This document shows positions 1-9,253 of a stretch of DNA of 64,000 nt, one piece after another. Below the pieces are notes generated by a model. That model was not told the DNA's origin. It searched no databases and worked only from the letters and a program-made list of their open reading frames with translations. Made by a program: the position numbers and the translations under genes. This DNA comes from Opitutaceae bacterium EW11. Lineage in GTDB: Bacteria > Verrucomicrobiota > Verrucomicrobiia > Opitutales > Opitutaceae. Location: positions 248,001 through 312,000 of the forward strand of contig QAYY01000002.1 of NCBI GenBank assembly GCA_003054665.1, in the 5' to 3' direction. The first letter of the stretch is position 1. Each line of letters opens with the position of its first letter.

Positions 1-2618
1 TGCCGCGTCGCCTCGCCTGGATTGCCCTCGTCGCAGCTTTCGCCTGCAGCCTTGCTCTTGGCCGGGAGCCGCTTTCGTCCCCGGCACCGCTGTTGAATGC
101 GCCGAACAACGGAGCGGCCGACTCGTTGCTGACGCATGAGGCGGCCCGGCGTGCGCTCGAACTCGGCTTCCCGACGCTTGCAGCCGAGCTCTACCAACAA
201 CTCCTGGCAAAGGCCGGGCTGACGGAGAGCGAACACAATCTGCTCGTGACGGAGCTCGCGACCGCCTACCTGAACGACAATCGCGTCGCGGAAGCGCAGC
301 AGGTGCTTCAACAGGTGATCGGACCGCCGGAGCCTGCGACGCGGCTGCGCCTCGCCATGGTCGAGGCTCGGCAGAAGCGTTTTGACGCGGCGCGCGGCGA
401 GATCGGCACGATTCGCGTCAACGATCTGCCTGAAAGGGACCGGGGGTGGTACTTCTTCGTTCAGGGACTGCTCGCGGAGGCCGCCAACGATTTCAACCGC
501 TCGGGGAGCCTCTACGAGCAGGCTGTCGAGAGCGCGAACTCGGTCGTTGAACGCGCACGGTTCATCCTCGCTCGGGAACAGGCGAAACTCTTCTTGGGCG
601 GAGCCAGCGATGCCCAGGTGGCCACGTTTCGCCAAAACATGGAGCGGTATGCCGGAAAATCGCTCGGCTTTCGCGGTGCAAGCGACCTCGCTGTCGCGCT
701 CTACACCCGGGGGGACCGCAGCGGTGCGATCAACATTCTCCAGAGTCAGCTCCAGAATCTTCCCCGCGAGCAGCGCGCGGTCGCCGACGAGTGGTCTCTC
801 TTGCTCGGCTTGATCGCGGGGCCGACCGAAGGCGCCGGCCGGAACGCGTTGCGGAATCTCCTTACGAGCGGCGTCGATCGCGACAAACAACGCGTGGCGC
901 TCCAGCTCCTTGCCCGCGCATCCGGCGACCAGACACGGCGAGACGAGTTCAAGAGCAAGCTGGACGAGCTTATCCAGGCGCCGAAGCCGCACGCGTTGCT
1001 CGAGGAGCTTCTGCTGTTTCGCGCCGAACTCGCGCTGGCCGATCGCAAGGAAGGTCAGGCGAATCTCACCCGGGCGGAAGAAGACGCGAATCAGCTCCTC
1101 GAACGGTTTCCAGGTTCGCAGCTCAAAGGACTCGCGTATGGCGTATTGACCAACGCCGCGTGGGAGCGCGGTCAGTACCGCAATGCGGCCAACCTGGCTT
1201 CGAGAGCGCGCGACGAATGGCCTCGCGGCGAGATGCGCTCGGAATTCAGCGTGCTTGTCGCCGAGGCGTATTTCCGCGGCAACGACTACGTCAGTGCGGC
1301 CGACGCCTACGGGGCTGCCCTGAACGAGCCGCCGTCCGGCGTGCCCTCCGGCAACCTGATGTTTCAGGAGATCCTGTCCGACATTCACGCCGAGCGCCTC
1401 GATGTCGCCGCAAAACTGCTCGACGATCGGAACAAGGATCCTCGTTTCGACGCTCGCAATCGCTGGCAGGCGGAATGGAACCTCACTCGTGCGCTTCAGG
1501 CGCACGGCAAGATCAACATCGCCTACGACCGCCTCAACCGGCTGCTGTCCGAATCGGGATCGGCAAACACCATCCCGCCGGAGCTCTTGGCTCGCATGCG
1601 TTGGCTCCAGGCGCGCCTGTCGTTCGATTTGGGAGAAACCCAGCGGACGCTGACGTTGACCGATACGCTGCTTGCGAGCGTGGAGGGGCTGGAGCCGACC
1701 CTACGTGCCGACATCGTCAGCACCACCTTGCTGCTGCAGGCCCAGGCCGCGTTTGCCTTGAACGACGACGCTTCTTCGGTACGTGCGACGAACCTGCTGA
1801 AGCGCCTGCGCGACGAGTATCCCACCACGGACGCGGCGGCCTATTCCTACATCGTCGAGGCGGACGCGGCGGCTCGAAAAGGGAACCTGGTCTTCGCGCA
1901 GTCCCAGCTCAACAATCTGCAGCGCACGTTCCCCAGGAGCCCCTACGCGCCCTATGCATTGTATCAGGCGGCAGGGTACGCGGAGCAGCGCGGCCAGTCG
2001 GCGAACTATCGCGAGGCTAACGAACTGATCGAGCTGCTGGTGAAATCCTATCCGGAGTCGGATCTCGTTTTCTACGCCCGGCTCGAGCAGGGACACCTTC
2101 TCCGGAAGCTGCAGGAGTTTGGCTTGGCCCAGCAGGTGTATGCCGAGTTGGACAACAACCCCCGTTTCGCTCAGCACCCGGGGCGGGCCGCGGCTCAGCT
2201 TGCGCTGGCCGACACCCACGCCGCCCAAGCGGCGAACGATCCATCCCATCTCGAGGCGGCGCAGCGAATCTACGAACGACTGCTCGACTTGTCTGACGCG
2301 CAGCCGGATTTGCGCGTCGAGGCCGGCTACAAATACGGATTCAGCCTCTCCCGCCATGACAAGCCCGACGCCGCCATCCGCGTTTGGGGTCTCGTGATCA
2401 GCCTCTACACTCAGTCTGACCGAAAGCCGCTGTTGTTCGGTCCGCAGGGGCGGTATTGGCTTTCGCGCACGCTCCTCGGGTTTGGCGACTTGCTGAGAGG
2501 GCAGGGGAAATCCGATCAGGCGAGAGAGGCTTATGAAACCGTTGTCCGCAGCGGCCTGCCAGGGGGAGACATCGCTCGAGACGCGATCTCCCGGCTGCAA
2601 GGTGCGGGCTCTCGTTGA
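1..2618 (+). CDS. Secreted tetratricopeptide-repeat protein (5' end cut by window)
   Basis: The frame is open from base 3 to the stop at 2616-2618, about 872 residues. A TTG at 93 could serve as a start, but the codons before it read as a signal peptide: basic Pro-Arg-Arg, a hydrophobic stretch (LAWIALVAAFACSLALG), then a polar region. Bases 1-2 are TG in this frame, so the true start codon is probably one base outside the window. The mature part is almost wholly helical, with repeated Ala/Leu/Tyr patterns typical of TPR units (for example around 600-720 and 760-830). The protein is probably periplasmic or outer-membrane associated. It lies 57 bases before an ExbB/ExbD pair, so a structural or adaptor role in that energised envelope complex is inferred. 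The exact partner is unknown. Confidence 0.8.
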   Translation, partial: PRRLAWIALVAAFACSLALGREPLSSPAPLLNAPNNGAADSLLTHEAARRALELGFPTLAAELYQQLLAKAGLTESEHNLLVTELATAYLNDNRVAEAQQVLQQVIGPPEPATRLRLAMVEARQKRFDAARGEIGTIRVNDLPERDRGWYFFVQGLLAEAANDFNRSGSLYEQAVESANSVVERARFILAREQAKLFLGGASDAQVATFRQNMERYAGKSLGFRGASDLAVALYTRGDRSGAINILQSQLQNLPREQRAVADEWSLLLGLIAGPTEGAGRNALRNLLTSGVDRDKQRVALQLLARASGDQTRRDEFKSKLDELIQAPKPHALLEELLLFRAELALADRKEGQANLTRAEEDANQLLERFPGSQLKGLAYGVLTNAAWERGQYRNAANLASRARDEWPRGEMRSEFSVLVAEAYFRGNDYVSAADAYGAALNEPPSGVPSGNLMFQEILSDIHAERLDVAAKLLDDRNKDPRFDARNRWQAEWNLTRALQAHGKINIAYDRLNRLLSESGSANTIPPELLARMRWLQARLSFDLGETQRTLTLTDTLLASVEGLEPTLRADIVSTTLLLQAQAAFALNDDASSVRATNLLKRLRDEYPTTDAAAYSYIVEADAAARKGNLVFAQSQLNNLQRTFPRSPYAPYALYQAAGYAEQRGQSANYREANELIELLVKSYPESDLVFYARLEQGHLLRKLQEFGLAQQVYAELDNNPRFAQHPGRAAAQLALADTHAAQAANDPSHLEAAQRIYERLLDLSDAQPDLRVEAGYKYGFSLSRHDKPDAAIRVWGLVISLYTQSDRKPLLFGPQGRYWLSRTLLGFGDLLRGQGKSDQAREAYETVVRSGLPGGDIARDAISRLQGAGSR

Positions 2619-2675
2619 GAGAGTCGGACTTCTGGATTTACCTCCCATCCCGAAAGAAGTCTAACGGAGCTGCAC

Positions 2676-3383
2676 ATGTCCGCATTCGATTTCAGTCTGC
2701 TCGCCAAAGGCGGCCCAATGATGCTCGTGGTCATTGTCATGGCCCTGGTGTCGCTCGTGCTGTGCATTGAGCGAACGCTCTTCCTCCATCGCGGGCAGAT
2801 TCGCTCAAAGCCGTTCTTGGACGGAATCAAAAACACGCTGGAGAAACGCCGCATCGTCGAGGCGTTGACGCTCTGCGAAGAGACACCGGGGCCCGTCGCG
2901 GCCGTGGTGAAGGCGGCGTTGTTGCACGCCAACGAAGACGGAGAACGGCTTCGTTTTGCCGTGCAGGAAGCCGCCGTGGTGGAGGTGCCGGCGCTCGAGC
3001 GCCGCCTTGCCGCCATCGCGGCCGTGGCCCAGATCGCCCCGATGGTGGGTCTGCTGGGGACCTTGCTCGGGCTGATCACGACATTTCACGCCTTCATGCA
3101 AGGCGGCCAGTATGCGACCGCCAGCGCGCTCGCCGGCGGGCTCTGGCAGGCGCTGCTGGCTACGGCGGGCAGCTTGCTCGTGGCGATCCCGACCCACATT
3201 GCGTACCATTTCCTCAGCGGCCGCGTGCGTTCCATCGTTCGCGACGTGGAATGGGCCGGGAACGAAATCATGCGGTATTTGCTTTCCGACTACCGCCATT
3301 CCGCTGCGACCTCGATTTCGGCGAGCGCGGCTGCCCCGGCGTCCGTCCCTGTTCCGGCGACTGCCCGTACATCGGTACAATGA
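2676..3383 (+). CDS. exbB: MotA/TolQ/ExbB family proton-channel protein
   Basis: 235 residues with three membrane segments (about 13-33, 108-132 and 153-178). The second segment carries the family pattern APMVGLLGTLLGLITTF. ExbB/TolQ proteins form the pentameric inner-membrane channel that works with ExbD/TolR to pass proton-motive energy to periplasmic partners. The C-terminal tail after about residue 210 is Ala/Ser/Pro-rich and looks disordered. The stop overlaps the next start (ATGA at 3380-3383), so the two genes are translationally coupled. No clear Shine-Dalgarno is seen, only GGAG about 10 bases upstream of the ATG. It could be a TolQ rather than an ExbB; no tolB or pal is in view. Confidence 0.88.
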   Translation: MSAFDFSLLAKGGPMMLVVIVMALVSLVLCIERTLFLHRGQIRSKPFLDGIKNTLEKRRIVEALTLCEETPGPVAAVVKAALLHANEDGERLRFAVQEAAVVEVPALERRLAAIAAVAQIAPMVGLLGTLLGLITTFHAFMQGGQYATASALAGGLWQALLATAGSLLVAIPTHIAYHFLSGRVRSIVRDVEWAGNEIMRYLLSDYRHSAATSISASAAAPASVPVPATARTSVQ

Positions 3384-3832
3384 TCACGCGCCCGCTCGAC
3401 CTCTCCACCCGGCTCCGCCCGCCTCCTCGGAGCTATGACTACCTTTTCTGGGTGAACGGCGTGCTGATCGTACTGTTTTTCCTCTTTTTCGGCTCCCGGT
3501 TCGTTCTCTCTCCTGGGATGGGAGTTGCGCGGAGCGACGACATGCTCCCGATCGTCACGCATGCGGTGGCCGGCGCCGTGCCCACGCAGTTGCGCGTGGA
3601 AGTAGCCGAGGGCGGCAAGCTGTGCATCGACACTGGATTTGTCTCGAAGGACAAATTCCGTGAATGGCTGGCCGCTCAGGCCAAACGTCATCCGGGCGCT
3701 GTATTGCTCGTTCAATACAACAAGAAGAACGACAACGACCTGATGACGGAGATCACCAATGCGGCCAACGAAGTCGGTCTCCGTGTCCAGCAGGCCGCGC
3801 TCGACCGGGGCTCGCGTGCCGACACTCCCTGA
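3380..3832 (+). CDS. ExbD/TolR-like biopolymer transport protein lacking the usual membrane Asp
   Basis: 150 residues from the ATG at 3380, which overlaps the exbB stop by four bases; an upstream in-frame GTG at 3251 would run deep into exbB and is not preferred. The topology is that of ExbD/TolR: a short cytoplasmic N-terminus, one membrane segment (about 22-44) and a periplasmic domain of about 100 residues. In ExbD and TolR an Asp near the start of the helix is essential for proton flow. Here the matching place reads WVNGVLIVLFF, with Asn26. The periplasmic part (about 60-140) has the alternating strand/helix pattern of the family. The stop overlaps the next ATG by one base. Confidence 0.75.
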   Translation: MITRPLDLSTRLRPPPRSYDYLFWVNGVLIVLFFLFFGSRFVLSPGMGVARSDDMLPIVTHAVAGAVPTQLRVEVAEGGKLCIDTGFVSKDKFREWLAAQAKRHPGAVLLVQYNKKNDNDLMTEITNAANEVGLRVQQAALDRGSRADTP

Positions 3833-4545
3833 TGCCGACGATTGCCAGACGCTGGATGCTGCCGGGCCTGCTCGGGATCGCCATCGTGGGCGTATGCATC
3901 TGGCTGCTGGTGTCGTTCGTGCGTGTTGCTCCCGAAGGCTCGTCGAAACGGCCGACTGTGCTCGCGCCAGCCGTGACGCTCGCCCCGGACGCACAGAACG
4001 ACGATCTCCTGAAGATCGAGCCCTTGTTTCTTCCGACGCGCTTCAATGCCAGCGTGCTGAAGCTTCCGCCACAGGCCCGCCGTGAGCCGGGGTCGATGTC
4101 GTTCAGCTTTCCCCCCTATTTTGCGATTTCCGAATCTGCGGGCGGTCTGCCCCTCCCTGAGCCAATTGCGGTTCCGGAGCGTCCCGTCGACGCCCTTTCC
4201 GTCGGCGAGCCGCCGAATCCGTGGCCGGAGGTGAGGCGGCTGGACATCGACCTGCCGCCCTTCGCGCCGCGTGGTGCGTTTGTAGAGGTGAGACGAGCCG
4301 AAACAGGAGCGCTCGAGCTGGCAGTGCCCGTTGCCGTTCAGGATCTTGCAGGAGCCCCGACGGATTGGGCCCCGTTGGAATTCCTTGTGGCGGTGGACTC
4401 TGCAGGACTGGTGGGCGCCCCGGTGGCGACTCGTGCAACGGTGGCGGACGATGTGCAGACCTACTTCCGCGTGTTTCTCGCCAAGCAGTTTCATCTCGGC
4501 GCGCGGTTAACTCCAGGTTTCTACGCAGTTACAGTTGGACCGTAG
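3832..4545 (+). CDS. Membrane-anchored TonB-position protein, function unknown
   Basis: 237 residues starting at the ATG that shares base 3832 with the upstream stop (TGATG). It has a basic N-terminus and one membrane helix (about 9-29), then a long Pro-rich periplasmic part (about 30-150) and a more compact C-terminal region ending FHLGARLTPGFYAVTVGP. Position and architecture match a TonB/TolA energy transducer behind exbB-exbD, but no clear TonB C-terminal signature is recognised. The four-gene set TPR protein, ExbB, ExbD, anchored Pro-rich protein looks like one operon. A role coupling the inner-membrane motor to the outer membrane is inferred only. Confidence 0.6.
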   Translation: MPTIARRWMLPGLLGIAIVGVCIWLLVSFVRVAPEGSSKRPTVLAPAVTLAPDAQNDDLLKIEPLFLPTRFNASVLKLPPQARREPGSMSFSFPPYFAISESAGGLPLPEPIAVPERPVDALSVGEPPNPWPEVRRLDIDLPPFAPRGAFVEVRRAETGALELAVPVAVQDLAGAPTDWAPLEFLVAVDSAGLVGAPVATRATVADDVQTYFRVFLAKQFHLGARLTPGFYAVTVGP

Positions 4546-4577
4546 GATTTCAGAAGAATCGAGAAGTTTGCAGTTGA

Positions 4578-4625
4578 CGGAGAAAATTGGGGCGCTCACG
4601 TTCTCCGCTCTTTTTCTCGTTTTTT
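4578..4625 (+). terminator. Weak rho-independent terminator after the exb operon
   Basis: A 7-bp stem (4578-4584 with 4601-4607) with a 16-base loop is followed by a T-rich stretch broken by a few C residues. It lies between the TonB-like gene and tRNA-Thr. The large loop makes it only moderately convincing. Confidence 0.4.
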
Positions 4626-4643
4626 GACCCATCAGCTTGGTCT

Positions 4644-4719
4644 GCCCAGATAGCTCAGTTGGCAGAGCACGTCCTTGGTAAGGACGAGGTCGCCGGTTCA
4701 AATCCGGTTCTGGGCTCCA
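4644..4719 (+). tRNA. tRNA-Thr (anticodon GGT)
   Basis: A full cloverleaf folds by eye. The 7-bp acceptor pairs 4644-4650 with 4709-4715, the D stem pairs 4653-4656 with 4665-4668, the anticodon stem pairs 4670-4674 with 4682-4686, and the T stem pairs 4692-4696 with 4704-4708 around TTCAAAT. The anticodon at 4677-4679 is GGT. CCA is encoded at 4717-4719. It sits 72 bases before tuf, a common tRNA-tuf arrangement, so the two are probably co-transcribed. Confidence 0.95.
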
Positions 4720-4791
4720 GGTCACCGTCGCACGACTTCTGCGACGTAAAAATAGAGGTCAAAACATCTCAATCCCAACGTCTACAACTCC

Positions 4792-5982
4792 ATGGCTAAA
4801 GGCACATTCGAACGCAAGAAACCGCACGTGAACGTCGGCACCATCGGCCACGTTGACCACGGTAAAACCACGCTCACGACCGCGATCCTCGCGTGTCAGG
4901 CCCGCAAAGGTCTCGCTGAGGTGAAGACCTATGCAGACATCGCCAAAGGTGGCACCGTTCGCGACGCTTCCAAGATCGTGACCATCTCGGTCGCCCACGT
5001 GGAGTATGAGACGGAAAACCGTCACTACGCGCACGTCGACTGCCCGGGACACGCCGACTTCGTCAAGAACATGATCACGGGCGCCGCTCAGATGGACGGC
5101 GCGATCCTCGTTGTCTCTGCCGCTGACGGACCGATGCCGCAGACCCGCGAGCACATCCTTCTGGCCCGCCAGGTCGGCGTGCCGAAGATCGTGGTGTTCC
5201 TCAACAAGGTCGACCTGATCGACGACAAAGAGCTCCTCGACCTCGTCGAGATGGAAATCCGCGAGCTCCTGAACAAGTATCAGTTCCCCGGCGACACGAC
5301 CACGATCATCCGTGGTTCCGCCACCGCCGCGCTCGAGGGCAAGCCCGAGGGTGAGAAGGCGATCGCCGAGCTCATGGCCGCCATCGACGCGGATATCCCG
5401 ACGCCGGCCCGCGAGATGGACAAGCCCTTCCTGATGTCCGTCGAAGACGTCTTCTCGATCACCGGCCGCGGCACCGTCGCGACCGGTCGTATCGAGCGTG
5501 GCGTCGTCAAGGTGAATGACACCGTCGAGATCGTCGGCTTGAAGGACACCACCACGACTGTCGTGACCGGCATCGAGATGTTCCGCAAGCTGCTGGATAG
5601 CGGCCAAGCTGGCGACAACGTCGGCGTGCTCCTCCGCGGTATTGAAAAGGACGGCATCGAGCGCGGTCAGGTGCTCGCAGCGCCGAAGTCGATCACCCCG
5701 CACAAGAAGGCCAAGGCCGAGATTTACGTCCTCACGAAGGAAGAGGGCGGCCGCCACACGCCGTTCTTCAACGGGTACCGCCCGCAGTTCTACTTCCGCA
5801 CGACCGACGTGACCGGTATCATCACGCTGCCGAAGGGCGTCGAGATGATCATGCCTGGCGACAACGTGAACGTCGAAGTCGACCTGATCTCGCCGATCGC
5901 CATGGAGAAGACCCAGCGCTTCGCCATTCGCGAAGGCGGCCGCACCATCGGTGCCGGTCGTATCACGGAGATCCTCGAGTAA
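4792..5982 (+). CDS. tuf: Elongation factor Tu
   Basis: 396 residues, the usual EF-Tu length. It carries the G1 loop GHVDHGKTT (19-27), G3 DCPGHADF (about 81-88) and G4 NKVD (about 136-139), followed by the two beta-barrel domains. EF-Tu with GTP delivers aminoacyl-tRNA to the ribosomal A site. The gene lies between two tRNA genes and next to secE, not behind fusA. No Shine-Dalgarno is seen: the bases before the ATG read CAACTCC. Confidence 0.99.
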   Translation: MAKGTFERKKPHVNVGTIGHVDHGKTTLTTAILACQARKGLAEVKTYADIAKGGTVRDASKIVTISVAHVEYETENRHYAHVDCPGHADFVKNMITGAAQMDGAILVVSAADGPMPQTREHILLARQVGVPKIVVFLNKVDLIDDKELLDLVEMEIRELLNKYQFPGDTTTIIRGSATAALEGKPEGEKAIAELMAAIDADIPTPAREMDKPFLMSVEDVFSITGRGTVATGRIERGVVKVNDTVEIVGLKDTTTTVVTGIEMFRKLLDSGQAGDNVGVLLRGIEKDGIERGQVLAAPKSITPHKKAKAEIYVLTKEEGGRHTPFFNGYRPQFYFRTTDVTGIITLPKGVEMIMPGDNVNVEVDLISPIAMEKTQRFAIREGGRTIGAGRITEILE

Positions 5983-6009
5983 GGTCGTTTGTTTCTTTTA
6001 GCCACGACC

Positions 6010-6037
6010 GCCGAGGCCTCCATTTTGGGGCCTCGGC
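6010..6037 (+). other. Intercistronic hairpin between tuf and tRNA-Trp
   Basis: A perfect 9-bp GC-rich stem (6010-6018 with 6029-6037) with a 10-base loop. There is no T-tract behind it, so it is more likely a processing or stability hairpin than a true terminator. Confidence 0.5.
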
Positions 6038-6062
6038 TGCGTCGTCTAAATGCCATAACCAC

Positions 6063-6138
6063 AGGCGTGTAGCTCAATTGGTAGAGTAGCGGTCTCCAAA
6101 ACCGTCGGTTGGGGGTTCGAGTCCCTCCGCGCCTGCCA
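6063..6138 (+). tRNA. tRNA-Trp (anticodon CCA)
   Basis: A complete cloverleaf: acceptor 6063-6069 with 6128-6134 (one G-T pair), D stem 6072-6075 with 6084-6087, anticodon stem 6089-6093 with 6101-6105, T stem 6111-6115 with 6123-6127. The anticodon at 6096-6098 is CCA, and the CCA end is encoded at 6136-6138. The tRNA-Trp, secE, nusG order is common in bacteria. Only 10 bases separate it from secE, so RNase processing must release it from a shared transcript. Confidence 0.95.
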
Positions 6139-6148
6139 AATTTCCCAA

Positions 6149-6352
6149 ATGAAAAATCCGTTCCGCAGTACCCGTATCTTCGTTGGCGAGATGGTCGACG
6201 AGCTCAAGAAGGCCACTTGGCCGACTCGTGCGGAGCTGCGCGACTCCACGATCGTCGTGATCGTGGCTGCTTTGATCCTCGGACTTTTCACGTCCATTAG
6301 CGACTTCGCCCTGTACCAGGTCGTTGATCTGTTCACTTCCCTGGTCAGCTAA
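6149..6352 (+). CDS. secE: Preprotein translocase subunit SecE
   Basis: 67 residues, the short single-helix form of SecE. An amphipathic N-terminal helix carries the signature VDELKKATWPTRAEL (about 16-30), followed by one membrane segment (about 37-58). It clamps SecY in the translocon; its partners secY (31075) and secA (60341) are also in this window. The start has no Shine-Dalgarno and follows the tRNA by 10 bases. Confidence 0.95.
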   Translation: MKNPFRSTRIFVGEMVDELKKATWPTRAELRDSTIVVIVAALILGLFTSISDFALYQVVDLFTSLVS

Positions 6353-6358
6353 GCAACA

Positions 6359-6937
6359 ATGTCCGCCCAAGTTTCCACCCCTCCCGGCGCGCAGTGGTTC
6401 GCGCTTCACACGCTCTCCGGCCAGGAGAACAAGGTGAAGACGTACATCGAGAAATTCAAGAAAGCTGAAGAACTCGATGACTACATCTTCGAAGTCCTCC
6501 TGCCGACCGAGGTCGTCTCGGAGGTAAAGGGCGGCAAAAAGACCACCAAGACCCGCAAACTGTATCCCGGGTACGTCTTCATTCACATGAAGCTGTACGG
6601 GGAAGACGGGAAGGTGATCAACAAGCCGTGGTACTTCGTGAAAGAAGTCGCCGGTGTGATTGGCTTCGTTGGCGGCGACAGCCCGGCCGCTCTTCGCCAG
6701 TCGGAGATCGACGAAATCCGCTCGCGCATCGAAGCCGCCAGCGGCAAGGAAGTGCCAAAGGTTTCCTACGAGGTGGGCGAAGAGGTTAAAATCACCGATG
6801 GAGCGTTTGCCAACCTGACGGGCCGGATCGACGAGATCGACCCCACCCGCGGCAAGCTCAAGATTTCCGTTTCCATTTTCGGCCGTTTTACGCCGGTCGA
6901 GCTCGAATACTGGCAGGTGCAACGCCTCACCGATTGA
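6359..6937 (+). CDS. nusG: Transcription termination/antitermination factor NusG
   Basis: 192 residues. The N-terminal NGN domain (about 10-120) includes WFALHTLSGQENKVKTYIE and LYPGYVFIHM. The C-terminal KOW domain (about 138-190) includes VKITDGAFANLTGRIDEID. NusG binds the RNA polymerase clamp and links transcription to Rho or to the ribosome. It starts 6 bases after secE with no Shine-Dalgarno, which suggests coupling. Confidence 0.97.
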   Translation: MSAQVSTPPGAQWFALHTLSGQENKVKTYIEKFKKAEELDDYIFEVLLPTEVVSEVKGGKKTTKTRKLYPGYVFIHMKLYGEDGKVINKPWYFVKEVAGVIGFVGGDSPAALRQSEIDEIRSRIEAASGKEVPKVSYEVGEEVKITDGAFANLTGRIDEIDPTRGKLKISVSIFGRFTPVELEYWQVQRLTD

Positions 6938-7000
6938 CGCGACGCCTCTTTGCAACCGCCGCCGTTCACACGTCCGCATCCTCACTAGACACCCGCCACC

Positions 7001-7426
7001 ATGGCTAAGAAGATTCAAGGTTACATTCGCCTCCAGCTCCCCGCTGGCGCCGCCAATCCGGCTCCTCCGGTAGGCCCCGCGCTCGGTGCCCAAGGCGTCA
7101 ACATCATGGCGTTTTGTAAGGAGTTTAACGCCCGTACGAAGGATCAGGCCGGCATGATCTTGCCGGTGGTCATCACGGTTTACTCCGACAAGAGCTTCAC
7201 TTTCATCCTCAAATCGCCCCCGGCGTCGGTCCTTCTGAAGAAGGCCGCCAACATCGCCTCCGGTTCGGCCAAGCCGAATCAGGACAAGGTGGGCAAGGTC
7301 ACGAAGAAGCAGCTGGCGGAGATCTACAAGATCAAGGCCAAGGACCTCAATGCCAAGGACGAGGCTGCCGGCATCAAGATCATCGCCGGCACGGCCCGCA
7401 ACATGGGCATTGACGTCATCGACTGA
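7001..7426 (+). CDS. rplK: Ribosomal protein L11 (uL11)
   Basis: 141 residues, the standard length, with the N-terminal pattern [30 protein letters not shown]11 forms the GTPase-associated centre with 23S rRNA and the L10/L12 stalk. It is first of the L11-L1-L10-L12 group. The bases before the start read CGCCACC with no Shine-Dalgarno. Confidence 0.98.
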   Translation: MAKKIQGYIRLQLPAGAANPAPPVGPALGAQGVNIMAFCKEFNARTKDQAGMILPVVITVYSDKSFTFILKSPPASVLLKKAANIASGSAKPNQDKVGKVTKKQLAEIYKIKAKDLNAKDEAAGIKIIAGTARNMGIDVID

Positions 7427-7497
7427 GTTTTCCCTCAACCCAGAACTCGTAACGCGGGAGTCCCGCCAGGGACGCTCGAACCGCTAGGAGTCGCTAC

Positions 7498-8190
7498 ATG
7501 GAAAAGAAAAGCAAACGTTACCGCAGCGCCGTCCAGGTCGCTGATCTCACGAAGGATTATCCGCTGAAAGACGCGGTTGAAATCCTCGCCAAGTTCCCGA
7601 AGACGAAGTTCGACGAGACGGTCGAACTCTCGATCCGCCTCGGCGTGGATCCCGCTCAGGGCGACCAGATGGTGCGCGGCACCACTCCGCTCCCGAACGG
7701 TTCGGGCAAGAAGGTCCGCGTCCTCGTCTTCACCGACAATCCGCAGGCGGCTATCGCTGCAGGCGCGGACCATGCCGGTCTGCAGGACATGATGCAGAAG
7801 ATCAACGAGGGCTGGCTCGACTTCGACGTCGCGATCGCGACGACCGAGGCCATGAAGACGGTCCGCACGATCGCTCGTGTTCTCGGTCCCAAGGGACTGA
7901 TGCCGAATCCCAAGTCGGGCACCGTCACGGACGACATCCCAGCAGGCATCAAGGCCGTCAAGGCCGGCCGCGTGGAGTTCAAGATGGACAAAGCGTGCAA
8001 CATCGGAGTCGGCATCGGCAAGCGTTCGTTCACGCCTGCTCAGATCGTCGAGAACGCCGCTGCCGTCATCGAAGCGGTGGGCCGCGCCAAGCCCGCGTCG
8101 TTCAAGGGCCACTACATCAAGACTGTCGCGATCTCCTCGAGCATGAGCCCGGGCGTTCGTCTGGCCGCGACTGAATACAACAAGTACTAA
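7498..8190 (+). CDS. rplA: Ribosomal protein L1 (uL1)
   Basis: 230 residues with the L1 signature around GPKGLMPNPKSGTV and a C-terminal KGHYIKTVAISSSMSPGV. L1 forms the mobile stalk at the E site and in many bacteria also represses its own operon. A good Shine-Dalgarno, AGGAG at 7486-7490, decides the start. The gap before it holds two short alternative hairpins (GCGGG/CCCGC and GTCCC/GGGAC around 7454-7473). Confidence 0.98.
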   Translation: MEKKSKRYRSAVQVADLTKDYPLKDAVEILAKFPKTKFDETVELSIRLGVDPAQGDQMVRGTTPLPNGSGKKVRVLVFTDNPQAAIAAGADHAGLQDMMQKINEGWLDFDVAIATTEAMKTVRTIARVLGPKGLMPNPKSGTVTDDIPAGIKAVKAGRVEFKMDKACNIGVGIGKRSFTPAQIVENAAAVIEAVGRAKPASFKGHYIKTVAISSSMSPGVRLAATEYNKY

Positions 8191-8204
8191 GCCGGAGCCC
8201 GACC

Positions 8205-8696
8205 ATGAGAGCCGAAAAACAATATCTGATCGCCGAGGTCGAGACTCACCTCAAGAAGTCCGACTACGTCATTCTGGCGAACTACAACAAGATCACGGTT
8301 GAAGACGTCGCCGAACTCCGCGCCCGCTTGGCGGCGGAGAAGGCTGAATTCCACGTGGTCAAGAATAGCTCCCTGCGCGTCGCTGCGAAGGCTCTCGGCC
8401 TTCCCGAAGTCGAGAGCTCGCTGTCTGGCCCGACTGCCGTCGTCGTCGGCGGCAAGAATCCCGCTGGCGTCGCAAAGATCCTGAAGAAATTCTTCGAGGA
8501 TAAGCAGAAGCTGGAGATCAAGGTGGGCGTGTTGGACAAGAAAGTCATCAGCGCCGACGACCTGAAGAAGATCGCCGACCTGCCGTCCTTCGAAGCCCTC
8601 CGCTCCCAGCTGCTCGGTCTGTTCATGCAGAACGCCGCCGCTTTCGTTCGCGTCCTCGACGCCAAGGTCAAGAAAGAGGAAAAACCCGCCGCCTAA
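8205..8696 (+). CDS. rplJ: Ribosomal protein L10 (uL10)
   Basis: 163 residues, slightly shorter than the usual 165-175. The N-terminal rRNA-binding domain contains KSDYVILANYNKITVEDVAELR and a C-terminal helix anchors L12 dimers. It follows rplA by 14 bases. L10 builds the base of the L12 stalk. Confidence 0.97.
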   Translation: MRAEKQYLIAEVETHLKKSDYVILANYNKITVEDVAELRARLAAEKAEFHVVKNSSLRVAAKALGLPEVESSLSGPTAVVVGGKNPAGVAKILKKFFEDKQKLEIKVGVLDKKVISADDLKKIADLPSFEALRSQLLGLFMQNAAAFVRVLDAKVKKEEKPAA

Positions 8697-8705
8697 CCTT
8701 TTCGC

Positions 8706-8735
8706 CTGGCGCGTCGTTCCTCTTCGTTGCGCCGG
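8706..8735 (+). other. Intercistronic hairpin between rplJ and rplL
   Basis: A 7-bp stem (8706-8712 with 8729-8735, one G-T pair) in the 129-base rplJ-rplL gap. No T-tract follows. The gap is longer than its neighbours and could help set the higher L12 output. Confidence 0.4.
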
Positions 8736-8825
8736 CGGAACCCACATCAATCGAGGCAGGCTAGGGGATACGTCCCTTAAACGCGCTTCACCTCCCGAAG
8801 CCGCTAGTTCCCTCAGGAGATTATC

Positions 8826-9212
<387 letters not shown>

Positions 9213-9253
9213 GGCACTTGGCGATTTTCGTCGCACAACGTTCCAATTCTTCG

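Noticed and set aside
4574-4602. TTGACG as a -35 box for the tRNA-Thr/tuf unit
   Set aside because: The hexamer is good, but no acceptable -10 lies 16-18 bases behind it, and the region overlaps a terminator-like stem.
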